Source: an uncultured Eubacteriales bacterium (GTDB lineage: Bacteria > Bacillota > Clostridia > Oscillospirales > Oscillospiraceae). Taken from it: a stretch of 64,000 nucleotides of DNA. Numbering within the stretch: the stretch's first letter is position 1; each line of letters opens with the position of its first letter. The notes under the pieces were generated by a model, which was not told the DNA's origin, made no database searches, and saw only the letters and a program-made list of their open reading frames with translations. Positions 8,979-16,360 of the stretch are shown piece by piece. A program made the position numbers and the translations under genes. Where the stretch lies: positions 33,087 through 97,086 of the forward strand of contig CAKTLJ010000004.1 of the NCBI GenBank assembly GCA_934572535.1. The letters are read 5' to 3'.

Positions 8979-10781
8979 TTACAGCTCACTGTCCTTCCGC
9001 TTTTCGTCCACGACCTGCTTGAGCAGGGTCTCAAAGTCGGCGAAGGACATCGCGCCCAGGTCCCCGGCGGCGCGGTGTCTGGGGGAGACGGTGCCGTTTT
9101 CCATGTCGCGGTCGCCCACCACCAGCATGTAGGGGACCTTGTCCAGCTGGGCCTCGCGGATCTTCTTGCCGATCTTCTCGTTGCGGTAGTCCACCTCCAC
9201 ACGGTAGCCCTTCTGGGTCATCTGCTTGGCCAGGTCGGCGCAGTAGTCGGCGGCGCGGTCGGTGACGGGCAGGAAGCGGACCTGCTCGGGCGCCATCCAG
9301 CAGGGCAAAGCGCCAGCGTACTTCTCGATGAGCAGGGCCAGGGTGCGCTCGTAGCAGCCCATGGAGGTGCGGTGGATGATGTAGGGGCGCGTCTTCTTGC
9401 CGTCCACGTCCACATACTCCATGCCGAACTTCTCGGCCAGCAGCATGTCGATCTGGATGGTGATGAGGGTGTCCTCCTTGCCGAAGACGTTCTTGATCTG
9501 GATGTCCAGCTTGGGGCCGTAGAAGGCGGCCTCGTCGATGCCGACGGTGTAGTCCACGCCCAGGTCGTCCAGGATCTTGCCCATGACGGACTGTGCCTCG
9601 TCCCACTGCTCGGGGGTGCCCTCGTACTTGTCGGTGTTGTTGGGGTCCCACTGGGAGAAGCGGAAGGAGCAGTCCTCCTTCAAACCCAGGGTCTCCAGGC
9701 AGTAGTTGGCCAGCTCGAAGCAGCCCCGGAACTCCTCCTCCAGCTGCTCGGGGCGGAGGATGAGGTGGCCCTCGGAGATGGTGAACTGACGGACGCGGAT
9801 GAGGCCGTGCATCTCGCCGGAGTCCTCGTTGCGGAAGAGGGTCGAGGTCTCGCCCAGGCGCATGGGCAGGTCACGGTAGGAGCGGCCCCGGTTCAGGAAG
9901 ACCTGATACTGGAAGGGGCAGGTCATGGGGCGCAGGGCGAAGCACTCCTTGGTCTCGTCGGCGGGGTCGCCCAGGACGAACATGCCGTCGAGATAGTGGT
10001 CCCAGTGGCCGGAGATCTTATACAGGTCGCTCTTGGCCATGAGGGGGGTCTTGGTCAACTCATAGCCCCGCTTCTGCTCCTCGTCCTCGATCCAGCGCTG
10101 GAGGGTCTGGATGACCCGCGCGCCCTTGGGCAGCAGGATGGGCAGACCCTGGCCGATGACGTCCACGGTGGTGAAGTATTCCAGCTCACGGCCCAGCTTG
10201 TTGTGGTCGCGCTTCAGGGCCTCCTCCTGCTTTTTCAGGTACTCGTCCAGCTCGTCCTTCTTGGGGAAGGCGACGCCGTAGATGCGCTGGAGGGTCTGGC
10301 GGCTGGAGTCGCCTCTCCAGTAGGCGGCGTTGCAGGCGGTCAGCTTGATGGCGTTGCCCTTGATGCGGCCGGTGGAGTCCACGTGGGGACCGGCGCAGAG
10401 GTCCACGAAGTCCCCCTGCTTGTAGAAGGAGATGACGGCGTCCTCGGGCAGGTCGTGGATGAGCTCCACCTTGTAGGGCTCCTCCCGCTCCTCCATGAAG
10501 CGGATGGCCTCGGCGCGGGGCAGCTCAAAGCGCTCCAGCTTGAGCTTTTCCTTGCAGATCTTGCGCATCTCGGCCTCCAGCTCGGCCAGCTGCTCGGGGC
10601 TGAAGGGGGCGGGGGTGTCGAAGTCGTAGTAGAACCCGTTCTCGATGGACGGGCCGATGGCCAGCTTCACCTCGGGGTGCAGGCGCTTCATGGCCTGGGC
10701 CAGGATGTGGGAGCAGGTGTGCCAGTAGGTCTGGCGATATTCGGGGTTTTCAAAGGTGTATTGGTTGTTTGCGTCGGACAT
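8979..10781 (-). CDS. thrS: Threonyl-tRNA synthetase without an N-terminal TGS domain
   Basis: This protein has 600 residues and charges tRNA-Thr. The start at 10781 (MSDANNQYTFENPEYR) has an RBS (GAGGAGGAAC). The protein opens directly with the editing domain (WHTCSHILAQ, then DLCAGPHVDSTG), so the TGS module seen in the usual 640-residue form is absent. Class II motifs are complete: FRNEDSGEMHGLIRVRQFT (motif 2), and IIHRTSMGCYERTLALL (motif 3), where GCYER replaces the usual GSxER. Zinc ligands are visible as the Cys in MTCPFQ, the His in GEMHG and the His in IIHRTS. The gene lies behind its own promoter and a T-box leader and is followed without a gap by the CDF exporter. Confidence 0.96.
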   Translation of the reverse strand: MSDANNQYTFENPEYRQTYWHTCSHILAQAMKRLHPEVKLAIGPSIENGFYYDFDTPAPFSPEQLAELEAEMRKICKEKLKLERFELPRAEAIRFMEEREEPYKVELIHDLPEDAVISFYKQGDFVDLCAGPHVDSTGRIKGNAIKLTACNAAYWRGDSSRQTLQRIYGVAFPKKDELDEYLKKQEEALKRDHNKLGRELEYFTTVDVIGQGLPILLPKGARVIQTLQRWIEDEEQKRGYELTKTPLMAKSDLYKISGHWDHYLDGMFVLGDPADETKECFALRPMTCPFQYQVFLNRGRSYRDLPMRLGETSTLFRNEDSGEMHGLIRVRQFTISEGHLILRPEQLEEEFRGCFELANYCLETLGLKEDCSFRFSQWDPNNTDKYEGTPEQWDEAQSVMGKILDDLGVDYTVGIDEAAFYGPKLDIQIKNVFGKEDTLITIQIDMLLAEKFGMEYVDVDGKKTRPYIIHRTSMGCYERTLALLIEKYAGALPCWMAPEQVRFLPVTDRAADYCADLAKQMTQKGYRVEVDYRNEKIGKKIREAQLDKVPYMLVVGDRDMENGTVSPRHRAAGDLGAMSFADFETLLKQVVDEKRKDSEL

Positions 10782-10823
10782 GGTTCGTTCCTCCTCGTTG
10801 CATGGGGCTGGGATCTGGGGATA

Positions 10824-11088
10824 GAAAAATCCCGCCCCTGATGATCGGTCAGGGGCGGGATGTAAGATCTCGCGGTTCCACCCTGCTTGCGCAGCGCAAA
10901 AAGGCGCTGTGCCGCTTCGTTTCCGCTGTAACGGGCGGTGCCCGGCCCAGCCTACGGCAAGCCTTCGGTGGGCGGCTCGGGGATGGTGCTTGGTCCGGTC
11001 CCGGTCCGCGGACGCTCTTTCAGCCCATGAAGCGTCCTCTCTGTGGGGCGAGCCCGGCAAGGTTCCCGTCGTTGCCAGTTTCTTGAAC
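10824..11088 (-). ncRNA. T-box riboswitch leader of thrS
   Basis: On the minus strand the leader contains the canonical T-box sequence AGGGTGGAACCGCG (about 10870-10890). It is followed by a terminator stem (CCCGCCCCTGA against TCAGGGGCGGG) with a T run at 10824-10861. The upstream part is GC-rich and folds into several hairpins, as expected for stem I-III. Uncharged tRNA-Thr should stabilise the antiterminator. I could not place the ACC specifier with certainty. Confidence 0.9.
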
Positions 11089-11094
11089 GCAGTT

Positions 11095-11123
11095 ATTATA
11101 AGACCGGCAGGGGGAATTGTCAA
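11095..11123 (-). promoter_or_regulatory. thrS promoter
   Basis: TTGACA (11123-11118) and TATAAT (11100-11095) with a 17-bp spacer lie immediately downstream of the preceding gene's stop. This is a near-consensus vegetative promoter. Confidence 0.9.
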
Positions 11124-11126
11124 GGG

Positions 11127-11798
11127 TCAGAAAATGGACTTCCGCTCCTTTGGCTCTACCATCAGTTCGAACACATAGGCGCAGTATTTATTCCAGCGGA
11201 CCTCAGTAAAGATCGCTTCAGGGTACTTTTCCTGTAATTTCTGTCGCAAGATGATCGCAAATGTTTTATGAATGGAACCTGAGAGGTCTTCATACCCTAA
11301 CCATTCAAAGCTTGTGACAATCGCACTGTAATTTTCACTCTGACGATAGCTCTCCAGTTCACGTTGAAATGCATCGTTTTGAGAATCTGCCACTGACTGA
11401 ACGCCCAGCTTATTGGAAACATAAGAATCCAACATCCCCGTTTTCTTCTGCTCAAAGATGTATTCTATATCTCTGTTCTCAACTACGATCTCCTTAAGAC
11501 GGTTTGCAAAGGCATCGCTCAAATAATTATTTATCACGATCGCCTTTTTTGCAATGATGACCTGCCGCCGATTGCCATCCCAGCTTCCCTGCGATTCAGC
11601 AAACCATGGAATTCTCTCGGATTCCTTAACAAGATCACGGATCAATGCACTGTTCGCTATTTTTTCATAGAGTTCCCGCTCCTGATCCTCCTGAGCCTGC
11701 TGACGGCGCTGACGTTCTTCTATCATCGCTTGCTGTCGGGCATTTTCTTCTCGTATGTATTCTTCCTTCTTGCTCTTCAAGGTATCCAAAAATCCCAC
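11127..11798 (-). CDS. Hypothetical protein with N-terminal coiled coil, 223 aa
   Basis: I do not recognise the family. The start is GTG at 11798, chosen for an AAAGGAGG site 7 nt upstream. Residues 8-50 form a strongly charged coiled coil (KSKKEEYIREENARQQAMIEE, then Gln/Arg/Glu-rich). A mixed alpha/beta domain follows (about 60-223), with RRQVIIAKKAIVINNYLSDAF and FAIILRQKLQEKYPEAIFTEV. There is no signal peptide or membrane segment. It sits 20 bp after the Cys-rich gene in an apparent two-gene operon whose base composition is clearly more AT-rich than the flanking housekeeping genes, which suggests acquisition. Confidence 0.7.
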   Translation of the reverse strand: MGFLDTLKSKKEEYIREENARQQAMIEERQRRQQAQEDQERELYEKIANSALIRDLVKESERIPWFAESQGSWDGNRRQVIIAKKAIVINNYLSDAFANRLKEIVVENRDIEYIFEQKKTGMLDSYVSNKLGVQSVADSQNDAFQRELESYRQSENYSAIVTSFEWLGYEDLSGSIHKTFAIILRQKLQEKYPEAIFTEVRWNKYCAYVFELMVEPKERKSIF

Positions 11799-11818
11799 AA
11801 AGATCCCTCCTTTCGCTT

Positions 11819-12280
11819 TTATGTATACGTTTCCTCTAACGATCTGGTCATCTTTTCATAAAGCTCCCACGCATCCTGCGGTCTTCCCTCCTGGATCGCC
11901 TTTACGCAGGGACATACCATCTCGTCATAGATTCGTTGGAACTCTGCCTTGCTGTCGCTCTCCGCGCGGATCGCCTCGACGATGCCCGGCGCGACCCGGT
12001 AATAGGTCTGGATCGTCTCCTTCCCGCCAGGCTGGTCCGTCAGCCATCCGTCCCGGAATTGACGAAGGGTCGTCAGCTCCATGCAGTCATCCGGCAGACC
12101 CATGGCCTCCACGCAGGCCGAGGTCAAATAGCATCCCCCGCCGGAGGGGTCGTCTTTGTAGATCGGGCAGTCGCTATACCCATAGGTACTGCAATATTTT
12201 TCGTACAGATCCGAGTTCACATCGCCTTCTTTTTTCATGCAATAGTAGCCGGAGCGCCAAGTGTAATAGGGACAGCTCAT
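11819..12280 (-). CDS. Cys-rich protein with a CFI-box-like C-terminal motif, 153 aa
   Basis: The start at 12280 has an AAGGAGG site and gives MSCPYYTWRSGYYCMKKEG. The N-terminus holds a cysteine cluster (C3, C14, then YCSTYGYSDCPIY) that could bind metal. Residues about 68-105 read GGGCYLTSACVEAMGLPDDC followed by ELTTLRQFRDGWL. This resembles the CFI-box module found at the C-terminus of many Firmicutes proteins (Cys-aromatic-Leu/Ile, then LRxFRD). Its function is not established. It is the first gene of a two-gene operon with its own promoter, and it diverges from an Xre regulator that may control it. Confidence 0.75.
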   Translation of the reverse strand: MSCPYYTWRSGYYCMKKEGDVNSDLYEKYCSTYGYSDCPIYKDDPSGGGCYLTSACVEAMGLPDDCMELTTLRQFRDGWLTDQPGGKETIQTYYRVAPGIVEAIRAESDSKAEFQRIYDEMVCPCVKAIQEGRPQDAWELYEKMTRSLEETYT

Positions 12281-12329
12281 AAAAATCCTCCTTTTCTCAG
12301 GTGATATTCCTTCCACAGGTCGTATTTCG

Positions 12330-12358
12330 ATTATAAACAGGATTTTATAGCGTGTCAA
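12330..12358 (-). promoter_or_regulatory. Promoter of the Cys-rich/coiled-coil operon
   Basis: TTGACA (12358-12353) and TATAAT (12335-12330) with a 17-bp spacer precede the Cys-rich gene by about 50 bp. The Xre gene diverges from the same region. Confidence 0.88.
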
Positions 12359-12430
12359 GACTATTTCCGTCTTGTAGCACGTTTTATTGTCTGGATTTTT
12401 TCATATTCTTTATTTCATGGAGGTAATGCT

Positions 12431-12757
12431 ATGAAATTGGATTACAAAGAAATTGGAAAAAGAATTGCAAAGCGGAGAAAAACGCTTGGGTTAAGTCAGG
12501 CAAATGTGGAAGAACGGGCCGATATTGGAGACAAGTATCTATCCAGCATCGAACGCGGCATCTCCATCCCCTCCACCGAGGTCATCATGCGGCTTGCCAT
12601 TGCCCTGGAGACCACCCCCGACGAGTTCCTGGTGGGGACCGCCCGCCACGAGGACGAGGCGTGGAAAAGCGTGGCGGAGCTGCTGCGCACCATGGATGAA
12701 AAGCACCTGAACCTGGCCCGGAGCCTTCTGACCTGGCTGGCTGAGGAACCCCTGTGA
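12431..12757 (+). CDS. Xre-family helix-turn-helix transcriptional regulator
   Basis: This protein has 108 residues. The RBS GGAGG is 7 nt upstream. Residues 8-62 form an HTH_3 domain (IGKRIAKRRKTLGLSQANVE, recognition helix near DKYLSSIERG), followed by a short helical tail that may dimerise. It is clearly paralogous to the regulator at 56387-56716; the block SIPSTEVIMRLAIALxTTPD is almost unchanged. The gene diverges from the AT-rich two-gene operon at 11127-12280, so that operon is the obvious candidate target. The first 100 codons are AT-rich but the rest matches the host codon style. Confidence 0.88.
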   Translation: MKLDYKEIGKRIAKRRKTLGLSQANVEERADIGDKYLSSIERGISIPSTEVIMRLAIALETTPDEFLVGTARHEDEAWKSVAELLRTMDEKHLNLARSLLTWLAEEPL

Positions 12758-12902
12758 CCCCCTCGGCGGGAGCAAGCCCCCGCCCTGCCGACAAAGAAAA
12801 ACGCCCCGCCTCTTGAAAGGCAGGACGAATTGGTATGATAAAAGTACGGGTACTGCGGCAAGCGGTTTCAGCCCAAATGCGAAAAGTTAGTTGCAAAGGT
12901 AA

Positions 12903-12940
12903 GAAACCGTCACTTTGGCCGAGTGGCGGTTTCCCCTTTG
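12903..12940 (+). repeat. Hairpin repeat, copy 1
   Basis: Perfect-to-wobble arms GAAACCGTCACT and AGTGGCGGTTTC flank a 7-nt loop, followed by CCCCTTTG. A close relative lies at 22759-22795, with the shared core CCGTCACTT and CGAGTGGCGGTTTCC. It resembles an intrinsic terminator but no gene lies directly upstream. A small transcript starting near 12845 is possible, as TATGAT occurs at 12834. Confidence 0.6.
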
Positions 12941-12969
12941 AGCCGGATCGTCCAGACCATACCCTCACA

Positions 12970-13006
12970 CAAGATCTCCCATCGCCGAAGCGATGGGAGA
13001 TCTTCA
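12970..13006 (-). terminator. Terminator after pyk
   Basis: A perfect 15-bp stem (AAGATCTCCCATCGC against GCGATGGGAGATCTT) is closed by a UUCG-type tetraloop on the minus strand. It lies just 3' of pyk. The T run is weak. Confidence 0.75.
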
Positions 13007-13023
13007 TGTCTTCTATGGTCAGA

Positions 13024-14766
13024 TCACTCCACCAGGCTCTGGACCGCGCCTTGGCGGCAGTCCATGGAGACCTTCATGCCGTCGTGGAGGGTCCGCGTCG
13101 CGCCGATGGCGCCCACGATGACCGGCTTATTCAGGCTCAGGCCGACCACAGCCGCGTGGCTGCCCAGGCCGTTCTCCTCGGCGATGATCCCGGCGGCTTC
13201 CCGGAGATAGGGGAGCATCTCGTTGTTGGTGTGGGGCACCACCAAGATCATGCCGGGACGGAACTTGCTCTTCACGTCGGCCACGTTCCGGCAAACGCAG
13301 AGGATGCCCTTGGTCCCTCTCTCCCCCACCCCGGCGCCGGTGATGAGGCTGCTGCCCACCAGGTGGACCTTCATCATGTTGGTGGTCCCGGCAATGCCCG
13401 CGGGCACACCGGCTGTGACCACCACCAGGTCGCCGTCCTGGATGAGCCCGGCCTCCTGGGCGGCCTTCACCGAGCCGTCGATCATCTCGTCGGTGGAGCC
13501 CACGTAGTCCATGATGAGGGGGGTGACGCCCCAGGTGAGCGCCAGCTGGCGGCGGACGTCCTCGTTCATCACGCAGGCAATGATGGGGGTGTCGGGCCGG
13601 AAGCGGCTGATGAGGCGGGGGGTCGCGCCGGAGGTGGTCACGGTGATGATGGCCGTGGCGTTGGTGTCCACCGCGGTGGTGCAGGCGGCGTGGGCCGTGG
13701 CCCCGCCGATCCCCAGGCGGATGGAGGCGGTCATCTCCTTCATGCGGCCGAAGTAGTTGATGTCCCGCTCGGTGCGCTCGGCAATGGCCGCCATGGTCTG
13801 CAAGGTCTCCACGGGGTACTTCCCGGCGGCGGTCTCCCCGGAGAGCATCACGGCGGAGGTCCCGTCGTAGACGGCGTTGGCCACGTCGGTGATCTCGGCC
13901 CGGGTGGGGCGGGGGTTGGTGCTCATGCTGTCCAGCATCTGGGTGGCGGTGATAACGTGCTTGCCCACACAGAGCGCCCGGGAGATCAGGTCCTTCTGGA
14001 TGACGGGGATCTCGGTGAAGTCGATCTCCACGCCCATGTCGCCGCGGGCGATCATGATGCCGTCGGCCACCGCCAGGATCTCGTCCACGTTGTCCACGCC
14101 CTCCTGGTTTTCCAGCTTGGCGATGATGCGCATGTTGGACTGGTGCTCGTCCAGCAGGCGGCGGATCTCCAGCACGTCCTGGGCGCTGCGGCAGAAGGAG
14201 GCCGCCACATAGTCAAAGCCCACCTGGATGCCGAAGAGGATGTCCTCCCGGTCCTGCTTGCTCATATAGGGCATGGAGAGGTGGACGCCGGGGACGTTGA
14301 CCCCCTTGCGGTCCTTGATGGGTCCGCCGTTCTCCACCCGGCAGACGATGTCCGTCTCGCTGACCTCCAGGGCGGTCATGCGGATGAGGCCGTCGTCCAG
14401 CATGATGGTCGTGCCCACCTTCACGTCCTGGGGCAGGTTGCGGTAGGTGATGGCGCAGAGCTCCTTGCTGCCCTCCACCTCCCGGGTGGTGAGGGTGAAG
14501 GTCTGGCCGGACTCCAGGACCTCCTTGCCCCCGGCGAAGGTCTTCAGGCGGATCTCGGGTCCTCTGGTGTCCAGCAGCGCGCCCACCGGGGTGTTCAGCT
14601 TTTCCCGGGCCGCCTTCAGGGTGTCCAGGCGCTTCTTGTGCTCCTGGTGGGTGCCGTGGGAAAAGTTGAAGCGGGCCACGTTCATGCCGCTTTGGATCAG
14701 CGCCTCCACCATGTCGGGGCTGTCCGAAGCGGGACCCAGGGTGCAGATGATTTTCGTCTTTCGCAT
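13024..14766 (-). CDS. pyk: Pyruvate kinase with C-terminal PEP-utiliser-like domain
   Basis: This protein has 580 residues and converts phosphoenolpyruvate plus ADP to pyruvate plus ATP. The barrel carries RKTKIICTLGPAS at the N-terminus, MNVARFNFSHG, LDTRGPEIR, the catalytic Lys217 in IIAKLENQEG, and IMIARGDMGVE at 238-247. The extra domain beyond residue 480 (RPGMILVVPHTNNEMLPYL, GLGSHAAVVGLSLNKPVIVG) resembles the PEP-utilising mobile domain seen in Geobacillus-type enzymes, which explains the length above 470. It lies 61 bp downstream of hprK on the same strand without a terminator between them, so glycolytic sensing and the last glycolytic step appear co-transcribed. Confidence 0.96.
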   Translation of the reverse strand: MRKTKIICTLGPASDSPDMVEALIQSGMNVARFNFSHGTHQEHKKRLDTLKAAREKLNTPVGALLDTRGPEIRLKTFAGGKEVLESGQTFTLTTREVEGSKELCAITYRNLPQDVKVGTTIMLDDGLIRMTALEVSETDIVCRVENGGPIKDRKGVNVPGVHLSMPYMSKQDREDILFGIQVGFDYVAASFCRSAQDVLEIRRLLDEHQSNMRIIAKLENQEGVDNVDEILAVADGIMIARGDMGVEIDFTEIPVIQKDLISRALCVGKHVITATQMLDSMSTNPRPTRAEITDVANAVYDGTSAVMLSGETAAGKYPVETLQTMAAIAERTERDINYFGRMKEMTASIRLGIGGATAHAACTTAVDTNATAIITVTTSGATPRLISRFRPDTPIIACVMNEDVRRQLALTWGVTPLIMDYVGSTDEMIDGSVKAAQEAGLIQDGDLVVVTAGVPAGIAGTTNMMKVHLVGSSLITGAGVGERGTKGILCVCRNVADVKSKFRPGMILVVPHTNNEMLPYLREAAGIIAEENGLGSHAAVVGLSLNKPVIVGAIGATRTLHDGMKVSMDCRQGAVQSLVE

Positions 14767-14827
14767 AGCGATTACGCCTCCCTCTCGTTGCTATCGGGTA
14801 AAAACTTCACATGGGACGGGTGAACCA

Positions 14828-15832
14828 TCAGTCCTCTTCGGTGTAGGTCAGCTCGTCGTACTCGTCATAGTCGTCCGCCGCGTCCAGCTGGGAGTCCTGG
14901 AGCATTTGCTCAAAGTGGGCGTCCAGCTGGGCGGAGAACTCCTGCGCGGCGTTGAAGCCCATGCGCTTGTTACGGTTGTTCATGGCGGCCACCTCCACGA
15001 TCACGGCCAGGTTCCGGCCCGGCTTTACGGGGATGGTGATGACGGGGATCTTCATGTCCAGGATGGTGGTGAACTCCTCGTTGGTCCCCAGGCGGTCGTA
15101 GAAGGTGTTCTCGTTCCAGGGTTCGAGGTTGACCACCATGTCGATCTCCTTGTCCTCCTTGATGGCGGACATGCCGAAGAGCTGGCGCACGTCCACGATG
15201 CCGATGCCGCGCAGCTCGATATAGTGGCGGATGAGCTCGGGGGCGCTTCCCACCAGCATGGGGCCGAGGTGGCGGATCTCCACCGCGTCGTCGGCGACCA
15301 GACGGTGGCCGCGCTTGATGAGCTCCACGGCGGTCTCGCTCTTACCCACGCCGGACTCGCCCATGATGAGCACGCCCTCGCCGTAAACGTCCAGCAGGAC
15401 GCCGTGGCGGGTGATCCGGGGGGAGAGGGTCGCCTGGAGGGTCGCCTGGATGTTGGGGATAAAGAGGGAGGTCGCCTCCTTGCTGCGCAGGATGGTCCGG
15501 CGGTACTTGATGGCCATTTCCATCAGCTCCGGGAAGGGCTCCAGGCTGCGGGTGAGGATCAGGGCGGGGATGGGCTTGCGGAAGAAGGCGTCGAAGCACT
15601 GGCGGCGCTCCTCCTCCGGCTGGTTGTTCAGATAGGTCCACTCCACCTTGCCCAGGACCTGGATGCGGTTGGGGTTGAAGTAGTCAAAGAAGCCCAGGAT
15701 CGGTAGGGCGGGCCGGTTGATGTCATCCTCTCGGATGAGGCACCGGTCATAGTTCTTGCCGGGGTTGAGCACTTCCAGCTCAAACCGCTCGACGAGCTTG
15801 GTCAGCTTGATGGACGACTGAGATACTGCCAC
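14828..15832 (-). CDS. hprK: HPr kinase/phosphorylase
   Basis: This protein has 334 residues. The start is GTG at 15832, with GAGGAGG 7 nt upstream. The C-terminal kinase domain has the P-loop GESGVGKS at 158-165, TRHGVLLDVYGEGVLIMG before it, and the HprK signature ELRGIGIVDVRQLFGMSAI. The enzyme phosphorylates and dephosphorylates Ser46 of HPr in response to ATP, phosphate and fructose-1,6-bisphosphate, the entry point of Gram-positive carbon catabolite control. An unusual acidic tail (residues about 315-334, rich in Asp/Glu/Tyr) extends beyond the catalytic core. It is the first gene of an hprK-pyk transcription unit. Confidence 0.96.
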   Translation of the reverse strand: MAVSQSSIKLTKLVERFELEVLNPGKNYDRCLIREDDINRPALPILGFFDYFNPNRIQVLGKVEWTYLNNQPEEERRQCFDAFFRKPIPALILTRSLEPFPELMEMAIKYRRTILRSKEATSLFIPNIQATLQATLSPRITRHGVLLDVYGEGVLIMGESGVGKSETAVELIKRGHRLVADDAVEIRHLGPMLVGSAPELIRHYIELRGIGIVDVRQLFGMSAIKEDKEIDMVVNLEPWNENTFYDRLGTNEEFTTILDMKIPVITIPVKPGRNLAVIVEVAAMNNRNKRMGFNAAQEFSAQLDAHFEQMLQDSQLDAADDYDEYDELTYTEED

Positions 15833-15973
15833 GGGGATTCCTCCTCTTCTGGTTTGTGCGCTATGCTGTCATAAAATCATGGAAAATGGTTCTGTTGATT
15901 CCTAAATAGTATAGCATACGGCGCGGCCGTTTTGCAAGATAAACGCCCCGCCCCCGCCTTGGCGGGAATAGAA

Positions 15974-16005
15974 AAAAGCACAGGCCGAAGCCTGTGCTTT
16001 TTGTT
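15974..16005. terminator. Terminator downstream of rpmB
   Basis: The stem AAAGCACAGGC/GCCTGTGCTTT has A and T tracts on both sides. It lies directly 3' of rpmB and can also work on the opposite strand. Confidence 0.9.
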
Positions 16006-16021
16006 TTCGATCGTGTCTGGA

Positions 16022-16210
16022 TCAGACAGCGCGGGTGACTTTGCCAGAACGGAGGCAATGAGTACACACGTATACGTGCTTGGGGGAGCCGTTGACAATC
16101 GCCTTCACACGCTTGACGTTGGGCTTCCAAGGCCGATTGGAGCGGCGGTGGGAGTGGGAAACCTGAATGCCGAACACGACGCCCTTGTCACAAAAATCAC
16201 ATTTAGCCAT
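16022..16210 (-). CDS. rpmB: 50S ribosomal protein L28
   Basis: This protein has 62 residues and is complete. The start at 16210 (MAKCDFCDKGVVFGIQVSHS) has an AGGAGGTT site. The four cysteines (CDFC, CTHC) of the zinc-binding form are present, as is the HSHRRSNRPWKPNV basic stretch. The gene is monocistronic with its own promoter (TTGCAT at 16315-16310, TATCAT at 16292-16287, 17-bp spacer) and terminator. Confidence 0.97.
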   Translation of the reverse strand: MAKCDFCDKGVVFGIQVSHSHRRSNRPWKPNVKRVKAIVNGSPKHVYVCTHCLRSGKVTRAV

Positions 16211-16286
16211 TCGCTTGAACCTCCTCGCTGGTTTATGATTACACTGAGAGACCCAGTGCATTGATATCTAAAAAGCATCGGTTAGT

Positions 16287-16315
16287 ATGATAGCAGAAAA
16301 GTGAGAAAAATGCAA
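16287..16315 (-). promoter_or_regulatory. rpmB promoter
   Basis: TTGCAT and TATCAT with a 17-bp spacer lie 77 bp upstream of the rpmB start on the minus strand. Confidence 0.8.
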
Positions 16316-16360
16316 GGCCTATTTTGCATTTTTTAAAAAGGCCGCGAATTTTTTTGGCGC

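Noticed and set aside
9075..10841. Long antisense frames over thrS, pyk, der, potA-potCD and hppA
   Set aside because: They mirror strongly coding, family-matched genes; their Gly/Asp/Val/His-rich composition is typical of shadow frames.
12835..14823. 662-codon plus-strand frame over pyk
   Set aside because: It starts in an intergenic hairpin region and is entirely antisense to pyruvate kinase.
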